From Trifolium pratense (taxonomy: Eukaryota; Streptophyta; Magnoliopsida; Fabales; Fabaceae), in assembly GCF_020283565.1 (NCBI RefSeq), contig NC_060063.1, positions 18,542,720 through 18,606,719 of the forward strand: a DNA stretch of 64,000 nt. The letters are read 5' to 3'. The stretch's first letter is position 1, and every line of letters starts with the position of its first letter. A program made the translations under genes and the position numbers. The notes beneath the pieces were generated by a model. That model worked only from the letters and a program-made list of their open reading frames with translations, had not been told where the DNA came from and ran no database searches. This document shows, one piece after another, positions 11,391-21,343 of this stretch.

Positions 11391-11979
11391 ATCTCCCCCT
11401 TTTTGATGATGACAAACATAAGTATTAATTGACAATTGTTGTTAAATTAACATATCGTGTTTTCTCTTAGGTTTATGAGGTTTGCAAGCTCCCCCTAAGA
11501 TTGATACTCCTTAAAGCCAAAACTTCAGGTTATATCCATGATATTTTAATTTAGTATAAGATTAAGATAATCTGAAATAAAACAAGTTTCATATCTTTCT
11601 TCAGAGTGAGAGGTTTGCAAGCTCTCCCCCTAAGTCTCATAAGGCTAAGTTAAAATTGCACTCTTAACTTATCCTTACTTATGAAATTTATTTTAGTTTC
11701 AACTAACTTAGTCTCCGCATTGAAATACGTAAAACAACTTAAAAGTAACAACTTTTAATTTAACGGATAAAAGCGAGATAAAAGGCGTGGTTTCAGTTTT
11801 GAAACATATCACTTATCAATTAATGCGTAACTACTCCCCCTTTTGTCATTATCAAAAAGTAAAAAAAATTTATATAACCAAGACAGTCAAAGAAGAAGAG
11901 TGGTTGTTACAAAGGTGAATTTATTTCAAAGACAGAAAACAACGCGCTTAAAAGGTTATAAAAAGGTGAACGAGTTAAC
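11391..11979 (-). other. 3' non-coding region with repeated polypurine tracts (left copy)
   Basis: Read on the minus strand, a purine run (AAAAAGGGGGAGA) directly abuts the LTR at 11391, as expected for the plus-strand primer. Similar purine runs recur near 11490, 11625 and 11838. Several polypurine tracts upstream of the 3' LTR are a reported hallmark of Sireviruses. On the plus strand, TATA-like sequences at about 11868 and 11957 precede the antisense ORF. Confidence 0.7.
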
Positions 11980-12345
11980 ATGCCTTCTTCAAGTAAAAAT
12001 AAGAATAAACGAGTTAATCAAGAAAGATTAGGAAGAATGAGAAGGTTCAGTACACGCATTGCAGAATTTCGGAGAAAGAAAGATGAAGAAAAACGCGAAA
12101 ACGATGAGAAAAATAAAGAAGACAACAAGAAACCACAAGAAGCTGAGATAATAATCATCTCATCAGATTCTGAAGCTGAAGAGAATGAAGATGATGCTGA
12201 CTATGTTGAGTTCTTGGCTAGCTATGTTCCAGAAGAGGAACAAGAAGAAGAAGAAGAAGAACAAAATCCATATCCCATAGAAATTTCATCAGAGGATGCT
12301 GAGGAGAAATCTGAGATTTCTTCTGAGTATTATCCATCTGATTAG
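11980..12345 (+). CDS. Antisense ORF with basic and acidic regions (left copy)
   Basis: A 121-codon ORF runs opposite to the element's genes, between the extra ORF and the 3' LTR. It starts at a true ATG and ends at TAG. A TATA-like TATAAAAAG lies at 11957-11965, very close to the ATG, and another TATA-like site is near 11868. AATAAAA follows at about 12401. The protein begins with a basic region (SSSKNKNKR, RMRRFSTRIAEFRRKK). It continues with EIIIISSDSEAEE, which looks like a SUMO-interacting motif, a glutamate-rich run and a second PIEISSEDAEE. I do not recognise a family. It may be a real accessory gene or a chance frame; only Tyr97 differs from the right copy (Asp). Confidence 0.45.
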   Translation: MPSSSKNKNKRVNQERLGRMRRFSTRIAEFRRKKDEEKRENDEKNKEDNKKPQEAEIIIISSDSEAEENEDDADYVEFLASYVPEEEQEEEEEEQNPYPIEISSEDAEEKSEISSEYYPSD

Positions 12346-12597
12346 GATTAGGTTGTCTTTTTCCTTTTCTTTTTACCAATGTACTCAACATGGTTAGAGC
12401 ATTAATAAAAATTTTCGTTTTAAAAGCATCTTGTGTTCTTATGGTCTTATTTAACAGAGAAAGTTTGCACAAAAATTAATAACAAATCACATAACTGACA
12501 AAAGAAGTTGTTTAGACAAAAATAACAAGTTCAGAAAACAAAAGAAAACAATCAAGCAAAACAGAAGCAAAAACATAAAGAAAATGTGCATAGAATC
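12346..12597. other. Spacer with poly(A)-like signals (left copy)
   Basis: Short AT-rich spacer between the convergent antisense ORF (plus) and the extra ORF (minus). It contains AATAAAA on the plus strand near 12401 and A-rich stretches. No gene is seen. Confidence 0.4.
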
Positions 12598-15270
12598 CTA
12601 GGGTTTCTTAAGGAAAGCTAAGAGTTGGTCAAATTTGTCATTCAGCGATCCCACATTGGAAACGAAACCATCCACCTTGGTTTCCAATGTTTGGTGAGCA
12701 GCTCTTTGCCTTTCCAAACCTTTCTGCTGTTCCCTCAGGGCTTCTTGAAAGATCTGCAACTGATTTACCACCTCAGGAGCTTGATCTTGAACTAAAGGCG
12801 CTTGTTCTTCAATCAAAGGTGCCTTGCCTTTATCAGAGGGTTCACCTTCCTCTGGATAGTCAATCATCAGCACATCCTCTTGGTTCTGAGAAGCAAGCAC
12901 ATCATCCTTTGAAATGTCCTCTGGTTGCAACTCATTTGCCAACTGGGCAACTCTTGCAGCAGCTTCTTCTAACCTTTCAGACTCAGACCTCTGAGCTTCA
13001 AGACTCTGAACCAGCTTGGAGTCTATCCAGATGACTTTGAAAGCGTTCAGACGTTGTTCAGCAGCAGCAAGTGCTTCCAGCTTAGCACGTTCAGACTCAG
13101 CATGATTGAAAGTAGTAATCCTCTTCAACTCAGCCCTAGCCAGACTTTCCCTCATGAAGCTTATCACATCCAAGTCTCTTCTTCCAACCACAGCCTTAAT
13201 TTCCTCAGCAGCACCATCCAAAGCATTGCAAATCCTTGCCTTAATGCTTGAAACTTCCAAATCCACATCAGAAGGACAAACTAGAAACCTGTCCTTTAGC
13301 AAAGATAATCTAACCAAGTCTTGATGCAATTGAGTGGATAGATTATTGAATGGGTTAGATGATGAGGGTGAAGGATTGGGAATGGTAGAGAGGTTGGTTG
13401 ATTCATTAGCAGGATTGTCAATAATGACAACTTCTGCCTCTGAAGGCTTGGGGGCACAAGTATGGATACGCTCAGGAGAAGCATATTCAGCACTTGGATT
13501 AGGATTTGGTTCAGGGGTTGATTCAGATGATGAGATGTCAGAGGTTGATTCAGGATAAATATGTTCAGCTGTTGGTTCAGGAGATTTATGTGGAGAAGGT
13601 TGTTTAGTGGGAGAAGCTTTGTCAGGATTTGGAGTGTGTGATATTAGTTTAGATGGTGATATGATAGGTGTTTCTTTTTGTGGTTGAGGTTGAGGTGATT
13701 TAGGTTTTGGAGGTGATGAAGATTTCTGGGTGAAAGTTTGGTTATTCAGAGGGTCTGGACTAAGATGTTTTTCTAATTCTGATAAGGGGTTATCAGAGGT
13801 TGGAGTTTCAGTGGTTGGTAAAACAGTTCTGAGAGGTTTGGTGTAACCTATTCCAATCTCTTTTGCATTAAAGACATACTTGGTAGACTTACCTTTACCT
13901 TTAGGAGTAGGAGCAGGTCTTTTCCTCAATCTTGCAGCCAAAGTCTCTTCATCAGATTCAGTCTCATCTTCTGACTCAGACTCTTCAGATGAGCTGGATA
14001 CTTCAACAACAACAGGCTCTTTTGAAGCTTCTTCAGTAGCCTTGGTAGTAGATTCTTCATGTTTCTTCTTTGTTCTTTGCTCAGCCATAGATTGTTCAAC
14101 TTTAACTTTCTTTTGAGCCAAAAGATCTGGCTTAGGTAGATCATCTTGAGCTTCAGCCTTTCTCTTTTGCTTCCTAGAAGGGTTATACTGGTTTGCAGGA
14201 GCCTTTGGAACCATACTCCTATCAACAACAAAACCTTCTTTTCTGAGCACTTCTAAGTAGTCCTGAATCACATGCTCAGCATCAGCTTCAGATATAACTG
14301 GGTAGCCTTCTATGTACAGACGATCTTCAAGCCTAACAGAGAACTCTTGTGGAGGAGCAACAGGCTTAGATGCAATCAAACGCATCTTGGACAGAAAACT
14401 AGCATTCAGAATCTCTGGATAAAACTTCTTCTGAACCAGTTCTGGGTGGAACTTCTGCAAGTTCTGAACTACGTGACCTTGATATAGAAGATCTGACAAC
14501 AACCTGGGATAAACTATAGTAGTTTTCCTCTGAGACTTACTTGCAAAAATTGCTTCACAAATTCGTTCAAAAAAGTAATCTCCAAGATTAACTCTCTTCC
14601 TTGTCAGAAGGAAATATAACAAATGACGATGCGTCCAGGAGATTGTATCAGTCCCTCCAACTCTTGGACTGATAGAAGCAAGGATTATCTTGAACATAAC
14701 TCTGCACTTGTCAGTCAATCCTTTGACTTTCCCTTTCAGCTTGAAGTCAGTGCAGATGAGATGCAGAAGATCATCTCTATATCTGGTATCCTTTTCAAAA
14801 GCATCTAACTCTATCCCAGAGTTAGGTAGACCAAGAAGAGCATTGAAATGAATTGGTGAGAAAGCCATATTCATCCCACAGATGTTAGACCTAATCTGAA
14901 CACCTGTAAAATCCAGCAAGCCCATTTCCTTCCTAGTTTTACCCTTCAGACTAGGATTCCTCTCAATAGCAGCAATCTCTTCCTTCTTCGCTTCATGTTT
15001 ATCAAACACTCTTGCTTTCATCCAGAATTTCTTCAACAAATCTGGGTAGATAGGACCGTTAAGCATGTCGAAGTACTTATCCCATCCTTGTGATGTAAAG
15101 TACTGCTTAACTTCAAAACCGTTGGCAGACAAACTATCAAAGTCCACAATCTTCTCAGACAGAAAGCAGAGTTCAGATTCAGGAAACTCCATCTCGTTCC
15201 CAACAATCTGAAGATTCTTGAACATAAACGGTGGAATCTTTGTTGAAGAAGATGACGACGATCCGGCCAT
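12598..15270 (-). CDS. Extra 'envelope-like' ORF of the Sirevirus element (left copy)
   Basis: 890 codons, downstream of pol as a separate ORF, which is the hallmark position in SIRE-type elements. Residues 1-350 are a globular, conserved-looking part (SQGWDKYFDMLNGPIYPDL, ISWTHRHLLYFLLTRKRVN, then GDYFFERICEAIF). It resembles what databases name 'putative plant transposon protein' or 'envelope-like'. Residues about 370-640 are low-complexity, basic then serine-, glutamate- and proline-rich. The last 200 residues look like coiled coil (RVAQLANELQ; ERQRAAHQTLETKVDGF). I see no signal peptide and no clear membrane span, so the envelope name is not supported by sequence. It is intact in both copies. 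Confidence 0.75.
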   Translation of the reverse strand: MAGSSSSSSTKIPPFMFKNLQIVGNEMEFPESELCFLSEKIVDFDSLSANGFEVKQYFTSQGWDKYFDMLNGPIYPDLLKKFWMKARVFDKHEAKKEEIAAIERNPSLKGKTRKEMGLLDFTGVQIRSNICGMNMAFSPIHFNALLGLPNSGIELDAFEKDTRYRDDLLHLICTDFKLKGKVKGLTDKCRVMFKIILASISPRVGGTDTISWTHRHLLYFLLTRKRVNLGDYFFERICEAIFASKSQRKTTIVYPRLLSDLLYQGHVVQNLQKFHPELVQKKFYPEILNASFLSKMRLIASKPVAPPQEFSVRLEDRLYIEGYPVISEADAEHVIQDYLEVLRKEGFVVDRSMVPKAPANQYNPSRKQKRKAEAQDDLPKPDLLAQKKVKVEQSMAEQRTKKKHEESTTKATEEASKEPVVVEVSSSSEESESEDETESDEETLAARLRKRPAPTPKGKGKSTKYVFNAKEIGIGYTKPLRTVLPTTETPTSDNPLSELEKHLSPDPLNNQTFTQKSSSPPKPKSPQPQPQKETPIISPSKLISHTPNPDKASPTKQPSPHKSPEPTAEHIYPESTSDISSSESTPEPNPNPSAEYASPERIHTCAPKPSEAEVVIIDNPANESTNLSTIPNPSPSSSNPFNNLSTQLHQDLVRLSLLKDRFLVCPSDVDLEVSSIKARICNALDGAAEEIKAVVGRRDLDVISFMRESLARAELKRITTFNHAESERAKLEALAAAEQRLNAFKVIWIDSKLVQSLEAQRSESERLEEAAARVAQLANELQPEDISKDDVLASQNQEDVLMIDYPEEGEPSDKGKAPLIEEQAPLVQDQAPEVVNQLQIFQEALREQQKGLERQRAAHQTLETKVDGFVSNVGSLNDKFDQLLAFLKKP

Positions 15271-15719
15271 TGTTGGAGATTAGGGTAGGGTTTGGAAACT
15301 AACGAGAGAGAAAGAAAGTGTGTTGGAGGTTTAGAGAGAATATGAAAGTGTAGGTTGTGAAAGTGAATAGTGTGCAAGTGTATTGTGTAAGTTTATTTAA
15401 ATGAGTACAGTTAACATGAAAATAGCAAATTTGGGAAGTTACGCTAATTGACAGAAAGTTGAATACCAAAAATCATCATTAACCACCCACTACCTGACAC
15501 ACGTAGACCACGTGCAGAAATTTACTCGGTAACTGCTATTTTAATGGACAACTGTTCAGCAGTGAATACTAATCGTTTCCCACTTAAATAGTTCAGAGCC
15601 TCTGAGATATTTAAAATTCTCTATCAGAGTTAAGTACTTCAGAGCTTGTGTTTCAGATGTTCTGAGTCATAAGTTCTGATATACTTAACCTCTTACACTT
15701 TAATTGCCAAAAAAAATTT
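15271..15719. other. Spacer between pol and the extra ORF (left copy)
   Basis: About 450 bp between the end of pol and the ATG of the extra ORF. The part near 15290-15400 is a purine-rich leader on the minus strand. There is no coding sequence. It is long enough to hold an internal promoter or a splice acceptor for the downstream ORF, but I can identify neither with confidence. Confidence 0.4.
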
Positions 15720-17639
15720 TCATTCAGAGATTGAAAACATGTTCAGATGTTTCTTAATAAAATCAAATCTTTCAACAGGTAAGGCTTTAGTAAATATGTC
15801 AGCCCATTGATTTTCAGTATCAACAAACTTAATATCTATAATGCCTCTCTGAACATAATCTCTGATAAAATGGTGTTTAATTTCAATATGTTTGGCTCTA
15901 GAGTGTAGGATAGGATTTTTAGATAAATGAATGGCTGCAGTATTGTCACAATATAAAGGAATATTGTTACTGCTTACCTGATAATCTTCTAACTGATATT
16001 TTAACCAGAGTAGTTGTGTACAACACTTAGCTGCTGAAATGTATTCTGCTTCTGCTGTAGACAAAGCTATAGTAGTTTGTCTCTTACTAGCCCAGGAGAT
16101 AAGGTTTTCACCAACAAATTGACAATTGCCACTTGTGGATTTTCTTTCAATTTTATCTCCAGCATAGTCAGCATCACATAATCCATTTAGCACATAATCA
16201 TTGGATTTCTTATAGAGAAGTCCAAGATTAGTTGTTCCTTTCAGATACCTAAAGATTCTCTTTACAGCAGTAAGATGAGATTCTCTGGGATCTGACTGGA
16301 ATCTTGCACATAAGCATACACTGAATAAAATATCTGGTCTAGAGGCTGTCAGATAGAGTAAGGAACCAATCATACCTCTGTAGACCTTTTGATCTACTTT
16401 TCCTTCATCATCTGACTTGCTCATGTTGGTAGTTGAATGCATAGGAGTGTTCATTATCTTGCAGTCATCTAGATTGAATTTCTTCAGAAGTTCCTTGGTG
16501 TATTTTGATTGATGAACATAAGTTCCTTCCTTCTTCTGATTAATTTGAATTCCAAGAAAGAACTTCAACTCTCCCATCATGCTCATTTCAAATTCATCCT
16601 GCATTATCTTAGAAAAATTCTTGCACAAAGCAGCATTAGTTGAACCAAAAATAATATCATCAACATAAATTTGAATGATTAAGATGTCTTCTTTGGTTGT
16701 TTTTCTAAAGAGTGTGCAGTCAACCTTTCCTTTCTCAAAACCTTTTTCAAGAAGGAAATTACTGAGTCTATCATACCAAGCTCTTGGAGCTTGTTTCAGA
16801 CCATACAGTGATTTCTTCAGTTTAAAAACATGTTCTGGGTTTGAGACATCTTCAAAACCAGGAGGTTGCTTAACATACACTTCTTCAGAAATGAAACCAT
16901 TTAAGAAGGCACTTTTAACATCCATCTGATACAAGGTTATTCCATGATTAACAGCATAAGATAGAAGTAACCTGATTGCTTCAAGTCTAGCAACTGGTGC
17001 AAAGGTTTCAGTATAGTCAATCCCCTCTTGTTGACTATAACCTTGTGCAACCAATCTAGCCTTGTTTCTCACCACTTCACCTTGTTCATTCAGCTTGTTT
17101 CTGAATACCCATTTTGTTCCAATAATGTTCTTGTGTGACGGTTTAGGCACTAGAGTCCACACATCATTCCTTTGAAATTGATTCAGCTCTTCTTGCATTG
17201 CTACAATCCAAGCATCATCTTTCAGAGCTTCATCAATCTTTGAGGGTTCCATCATTGAGATAAGACCAACTAAAGATTCCTCATTTCTCAGTTGAGATCT
17301 TGTCTTTCTTGGACTGTCCTTGTTGCCTAATATCAGTTCCTCTGGATGTGATGATTTGTATTTGAAAGTATTTCTTGGGGGCTCATCATCTTCAGACTCA
17401 TCAACATCAGGTTCAGCAGTTGCTTCAGCTCTTTGTTGTTCAGAGTCTGTAGGAACTATTTCATTCAGAGGTTCTTCAGAGAATGGATGTTCTGAGTAGT
17501 TTGGAATATCTGAATATTGATCCTCTGATACCTGAAATCTAGACAAACCTTCCACAAGCTCTGACACTTGGTCAGGCTCTTTGTCATCAAATTTGACATG
17601 CATAGTTTCTTCCACAGTATGTGTTTCAGAAATATACAG
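15720..17639 (-). pseudogene. pol, RT and RNase H part, cut off by a nonsense codon (left copy)
   Basis: This frame holds the copia reverse transcriptase ([48 protein letters not shown], catalytic [10 protein letters not shown]). RNase H follows ([33 protein letters not shown]). It is the direct continuation of the integrase frame upstream, but a TGA at 17642-17640 separates them. The right copy has AGA at the same place. So this copy of pol is truncated after the integrase. The rest of the frame is open to its normal end. Confidence 0.9.
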
Positions 17640-18446
17640 TCAGTATGCTTTTGAGCGTTCAGAGTATCCTATAAAGATACCCTTGTAACCTCTAGCATCA
17701 AATTTCTTTAGATGGACTTTGTTGTTCAAGATATAACATGTACATCCAAACTGATGAAAATAAGAAATGTCAGGTTTTCTTCCTTTGAACAATTCATAAG
17801 CAGTTTTGTTCAACTTAGATCTGATATAGATTCTATTTTGAACATAACATGCTGTGTTTACAGCTTCTGCCCATAAAAACTTTGCTACATTTGTTTCATG
17901 CATCATGGTTCTGGCCATTTCTTGCAGAGTTCTATTCTTCCTTTCTACAACCCCATTTTGTTGAGGAGTTCTAGGAGAAGAGAATTCATGCAGAATGCCA
18001 TATTTTTCACAAAAGTTTTCAAAAGGTTCATTTTCAAATTCTCCACCATGATCACTTCTAACTTTTAAAATAGTGTAGCCTTTTTCATTTTGAATTTGTT
18101 TGCAGAAGATGCTAAACTCATCATAAGCTTCATCCTTTGTTCTTAGGAATTTTACCCAAGTCCATCTACTGTAATCATCAACAATTACTAATCCATACTT
18201 CTTTCCATTGATAGAGGCAGTTTGAACTGGCCCAAAAAGATCAATGTGAAGAAGTTCCAATGGTCTTGAGGTAGAGACAATGTTCTTAGGTTTAAAAGAG
18301 GATTTTGTAATCTTTCCTTTTTGACATGAACCACAAAGTGTGTTTGAGTGATATTTGATTTTAGGTAAACCTCTGACAAGGTCAAGCTTGCTAAGCTTAG
18401 AGATTAACCTCCAGTTAGCATGGCCTAACCTCTTATGCAGATCCAT
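17640..18446 (-). pseudogene. pol, integrase part (left copy)
   Basis: Integrase of a copia polyprotein. The zinc-binding region has KRLGHANW...CGSCQKGK. The catalytic core runs through [19 protein letters not shown] and the glutamate of [15 protein letters not shown]. It begins with no proper start because a one-base deletion shared by both copies lies at the protease-integrase junction (around 18425-18446). It ends at the copy-specific TGA (17642-17640). Confidence 0.9.
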
Positions 18447-18877
18447 TTTTCTTCACTCAAGGTCAAAAGACACATCACTTTTTGTTCATTCAAATCAGAA
18501 AGATTAATTTTATAAACATTGTTCTTTCTCAGACCTTTGAATATAATGGAGTTATCAGATTGTTTAGACACAGTACATGATTCCTTATTAAAGACAACTA
18601 CATAACCATTGTCGCAAAATTGACTTATGCTCAATAGGTTATGTTTGAGTCCATCAACTAACCAAACATCATTAATAGATAGGGAAGAATTACCTACTGT
18701 ACCTGTACCTATTATCTTTCCCTTTTGATTACCTCCAAAGCCAACAGATCCTCCTTCTTTCATAGTCAGCTTAGAAAATAGTTGTTTGTCACCAGTCATA
18801 TGCCTTGAACATCCACTATCCAGATACCATGAGTGTTTCATGATATTTCTTTGAGTGGCAGGCTGTATGAGAAACAA
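18425..18877 (-). pseudogene. pol, protease part, frameshifted (left copy)
   Basis: The frame contains the copia protease motif HSWYLDSGCSRHMTG and the following region VGFGGNQKGKIIGTG. It is in a different frame from gag and ends at a stop created by a one-base loss just before the integrase zinc finger. The same lesion occurs in the right copy, so it predates the duplication. Confidence 0.85.
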
Positions 18878-18879
18878 CT

Positions 18880-21273
18880 TTAATCATTGCGATAGAACTC
18901 TTCATCAAGGTTAATGATAAAGTCATCCCAATATTCTTCCTCTTCATTTATCAAGTTCTGATTGTTAACTTGAGAACTTATCAGCCATTGGTCTAGGACA
19001 TAAGCCCTTCTTCCTTTGCATAAGACTTGTTTCCACATTCTAGGTAGGACATATCCTTTCCTAGTTGGTAAATCTGAATGATACATTATTTCAGCTTTTG
19101 GTACCCATCTTCTGGGTCCACGCTTGTTAGTCCATACATGCTTACTATGTTGTCTAGTGTTAGAGAAAGATCTTGGTTTGGAATAATAACCTTTTTGAAA
19201 TCTTTTCTTTGTTTGAAATCTGTTATTGTTCCAAGGTTTATGATTCCAGGGTTTGTATTTATCATCAATCCCATGTTCTGATTGATTATATCTACTTACT
19301 CTAGAATCATAAATAATCTGAGTCTTGTACTTCATCTGAGATTTGGAGTTTGAATTTTTTCTTTTAAAAACTTCTGATCTTTTAGATTGACTAGCTTCAG
19401 GTACTGAAGTTCCTTTGGATTCAGAATTTGAAGTTTCAGATGTTGAAGCTTTCAGAACTTCTGAACTTATGTTCTCAGGTTCTGAACAACTTCTATCTTC
19501 TGAACTTTTCTTTCCAGATCCTGAGAAACTAGGTTCCTCTGAGCTGTCAGCTTCTAAATCACTCAGATCATCTTTGTTATTTTCAACATTACCAAGATTC
19601 TTTCCCTCTTCACTTTGTGGAACAACATAATAAACCCAAGATTTTCCAACCTTTTTGGCAGAGGTCTTCAGCTTTGAATATGTTCTACCATATTCATAGC
19701 CAAGTCCCTCTCCTCTATGTCTCATGACATTATAAACAAGATTAGCAGTTTTGCTCTTACCAAGGTTGAGATGCACAAACTGTTGAAGAGCTATTTCCTG
19801 CTCATCAATAGGTTTGTGACAAACAGCACAACCCTTTTCAAAGTCATTTACTCTATTCAGAGTTTCTTGATACAGACCTTGAAAGTGTTCTGCTTGTTCT
19901 GTCAGAGTGTTAAGCTTTTCTTGTAAAACTTTTTGTTTACTTAACACTCTGAGATGTTTCTCAATGACCTTGTTAAGTGCAGTTATAAGTTGAGATTTAG
20001 AGCAGTCAGAAAATACCTCATCAGTTACTTCAGAATCTGATTCTGATTCTGATTCATCGTCTGAGTCTGCATCTGAGTCAGTTGAAGCCATCAGGGCTAG
20101 ATTTGCCTCTTCTTCTTCCTCAACTTCTTCCTCAGATGATAGCTCTTCAAAGGTAGCCATCAGACTCTTTTTCAGTTTACTCTTGAATTGTTGCTTCTTT
20201 GAGCTGTATCTTTTGCTTTTGTCTTTAGCAGACATTTCTGGACAATCAGCAATAAAGTGTCCTGGCTTCTTACAGTTGAAGCAATTCTTCTGATCATCCT
20301 TCTTGCTGATAAAATTTCTGGAGCTGTTACCTCTGAAATTTCTTTTGTTAAATCTGTTCCATTGCTGAAACTTGGTAAATAAAGCAAACTCATCCTCATT
20401 CATCTCATCCTCTTGACCATCAGCAGAAGATTCTTCTTCAATATCAAGAAGCTGAGTCTTAAGAGCCTTAGAAGTAGTCCTTGTTGACTGTAAAGCCACT
20501 GACTTGGACTTCTTCTTAGTTTCTGAGTCAGCATCCAGAACCATCTCATGGCTTCTGAGATTGCTTATCAGAGCTTCAAGACTCAGAGTCTTGAGATTTT
20601 GAGCTTCCTCTATTGCAGTGACCTTGGGTCTCCAAGCAATAGGAAGACTTCTCAGAATCTTCTGAACATGGTCATAGGTGGAATAACTTCTCTTAAGAGC
20701 TTTAAGACCAGATACAAGGATTTGAAACCTTGTAAACATAGTCTCAATGTTTTCATCTTGTTGCATAGTGAATAGTTCATATTGCCTTATCAAAAGACTA
20801 GCTTTAGCCTCTTGAACCTTTTCATTACCATCATAGGTAGCACACATAGAGTCAAAGATAGATTTAGCAGTAGACTTGTTCTCTATTCTGACATAATCCT
20901 CATGTCTAATAGCACCAACAACAATGTCCTTTACTCTGTGATGCTTAGTGTAGGTTTTTAAGTTAGCTGGTATGAGTAACTTTCTATGCTCAATGGACAA
21001 TCTTCCATGTTCATTTAAGTTTTCAAAAGTTACTCCCAGCTCAACCAAATCCCACAACTCATGATCAATAGCAGTAATATTGCTATACAGTCTTTCCTTC
21101 CACCACTCAAATAATGATGCATCACCATTGAATATAGGGGCTTTTCTATTGCCACTATGTTCATGTGATTCATTACTCAAGTAGTCATAACCAAAAGCAT
21201 TTCTAGGACCACCACCAGCTCCACTGGCCTCTTCACCGGTTGTTCTAGTGCTACTATCATCTCCTCCAGACAT
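18880..21273 (-). CDS. gag of the Sirevirus element (left copy)
   Basis: 797 codons, intact. The N-terminal half is the copia gag (UBN2-type) region with FEWWKERLYSNI, LLIRQYELFTMQQDENIE and LVSGLKAL. A CCHC zinc knuckle (CFNCKKPGHFIADCP) lies near residue 335. Acidic and coiled-coil segments follow, then a second CAVCHKPID pair. Such an extended gag is typical of Sireviruses. It ends in TAA, with the protease continuing in another frame. Whether that is programmed frameshifting or damage cannot be decided here, but both copies share it. One residue near position 102 differs (Ile here, Thr in the right copy). Confidence 0.9.
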   Translation of the reverse strand: MSGGDDSSTRTTGEEASGAGGGPRNAFGYDYLSNESHEHSGNRKAPIFNGDASLFEWWKERLYSNITAIDHELWDLVELGVTFENLNEHGRLSIEHRKLLIPANLKTYTKHHRVKDIVVGAIRHEDYVRIENKSTAKSIFDSMCATYDGNEKVQEAKASLLIRQYELFTMQQDENIETMFTRFQILVSGLKALKRSYSTYDHVQKILRSLPIAWRPKVTAIEEAQNLKTLSLEALISNLRSHEMVLDADSETKKKSKSVALQSTRTTSKALKTQLLDIEEESSADGQEDEMNEDEFALFTKFQQWNRFNKRNFRGNSSRNFISKKDDQKNCFNCKKPGHFIADCPEMSAKDKSKRYSSKKQQFKSKLKKSLMATFEELSSEEEVEEEEEANLALMASTDSDADSDDESESESDSEVTDEVFSDCSKSQLITALNKVIEKHLRVLSKQKVLQEKLNTLTEQAEHFQGLYQETLNRVNDFEKGCAVCHKPIDEQEIALQQFVHLNLGKSKTANLVYNVMRHRGEGLGYEYGRTYSKLKTSAKKVGKSWVYYVVPQSEEGKNLGNVENNKDDLSDLEADSSEEPSFSGSGKKSSEDRSCSEPENISSEVLKASTSETSNSESKGTSVPEASQSKRSEVFKRKNSNSKSQMKYKTQIIYDSRVSRYNQSEHGIDDKYKPWNHKPWNNNRFQTKKRFQKGYYSKPRSFSNTRQHSKHVWTNKRGPRRWVPKAEIMYHSDLPTRKGYVLPRMWKQVLCKGRRAYVLDQWLISSQVNNQNLINEEEEYWDDFIINLDEEFYRND

Positions 21274-21326
21274 AGTGTTCTCACAAGATCTTTACTGTCT
21301 CACTGTTAAGTGAAAGTAACAGACCA

Positions 21327-21343
21327 GAGCTCTAGATACCAAT
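21327..21343 (-). other. Primer-binding site beside the middle LTR
   Basis: On the minus strand, two bases after the LTR, the sequence reads TGGTATCTAGAGCTC. This resembles the initiator-tRNA-Met site usual in copia elements (TGGTATCAGAGC) with an extra T. The same site lies next to the right LTR. Confidence 0.7.

Noticed and set aside
12687..14231. Several 60-115-codon frames overlapping the copia extra ORF on both strands
   Set aside because: They are shadows of the 890-codon frame, with low-complexity translations that mirror it.
12598..15270. A true envelope glycoprotein
   Set aside because: No signal peptide or membrane span is visible. The tail is coiled coil and the middle is low-complexity, so only the positional name 'envelope-like' is kept.
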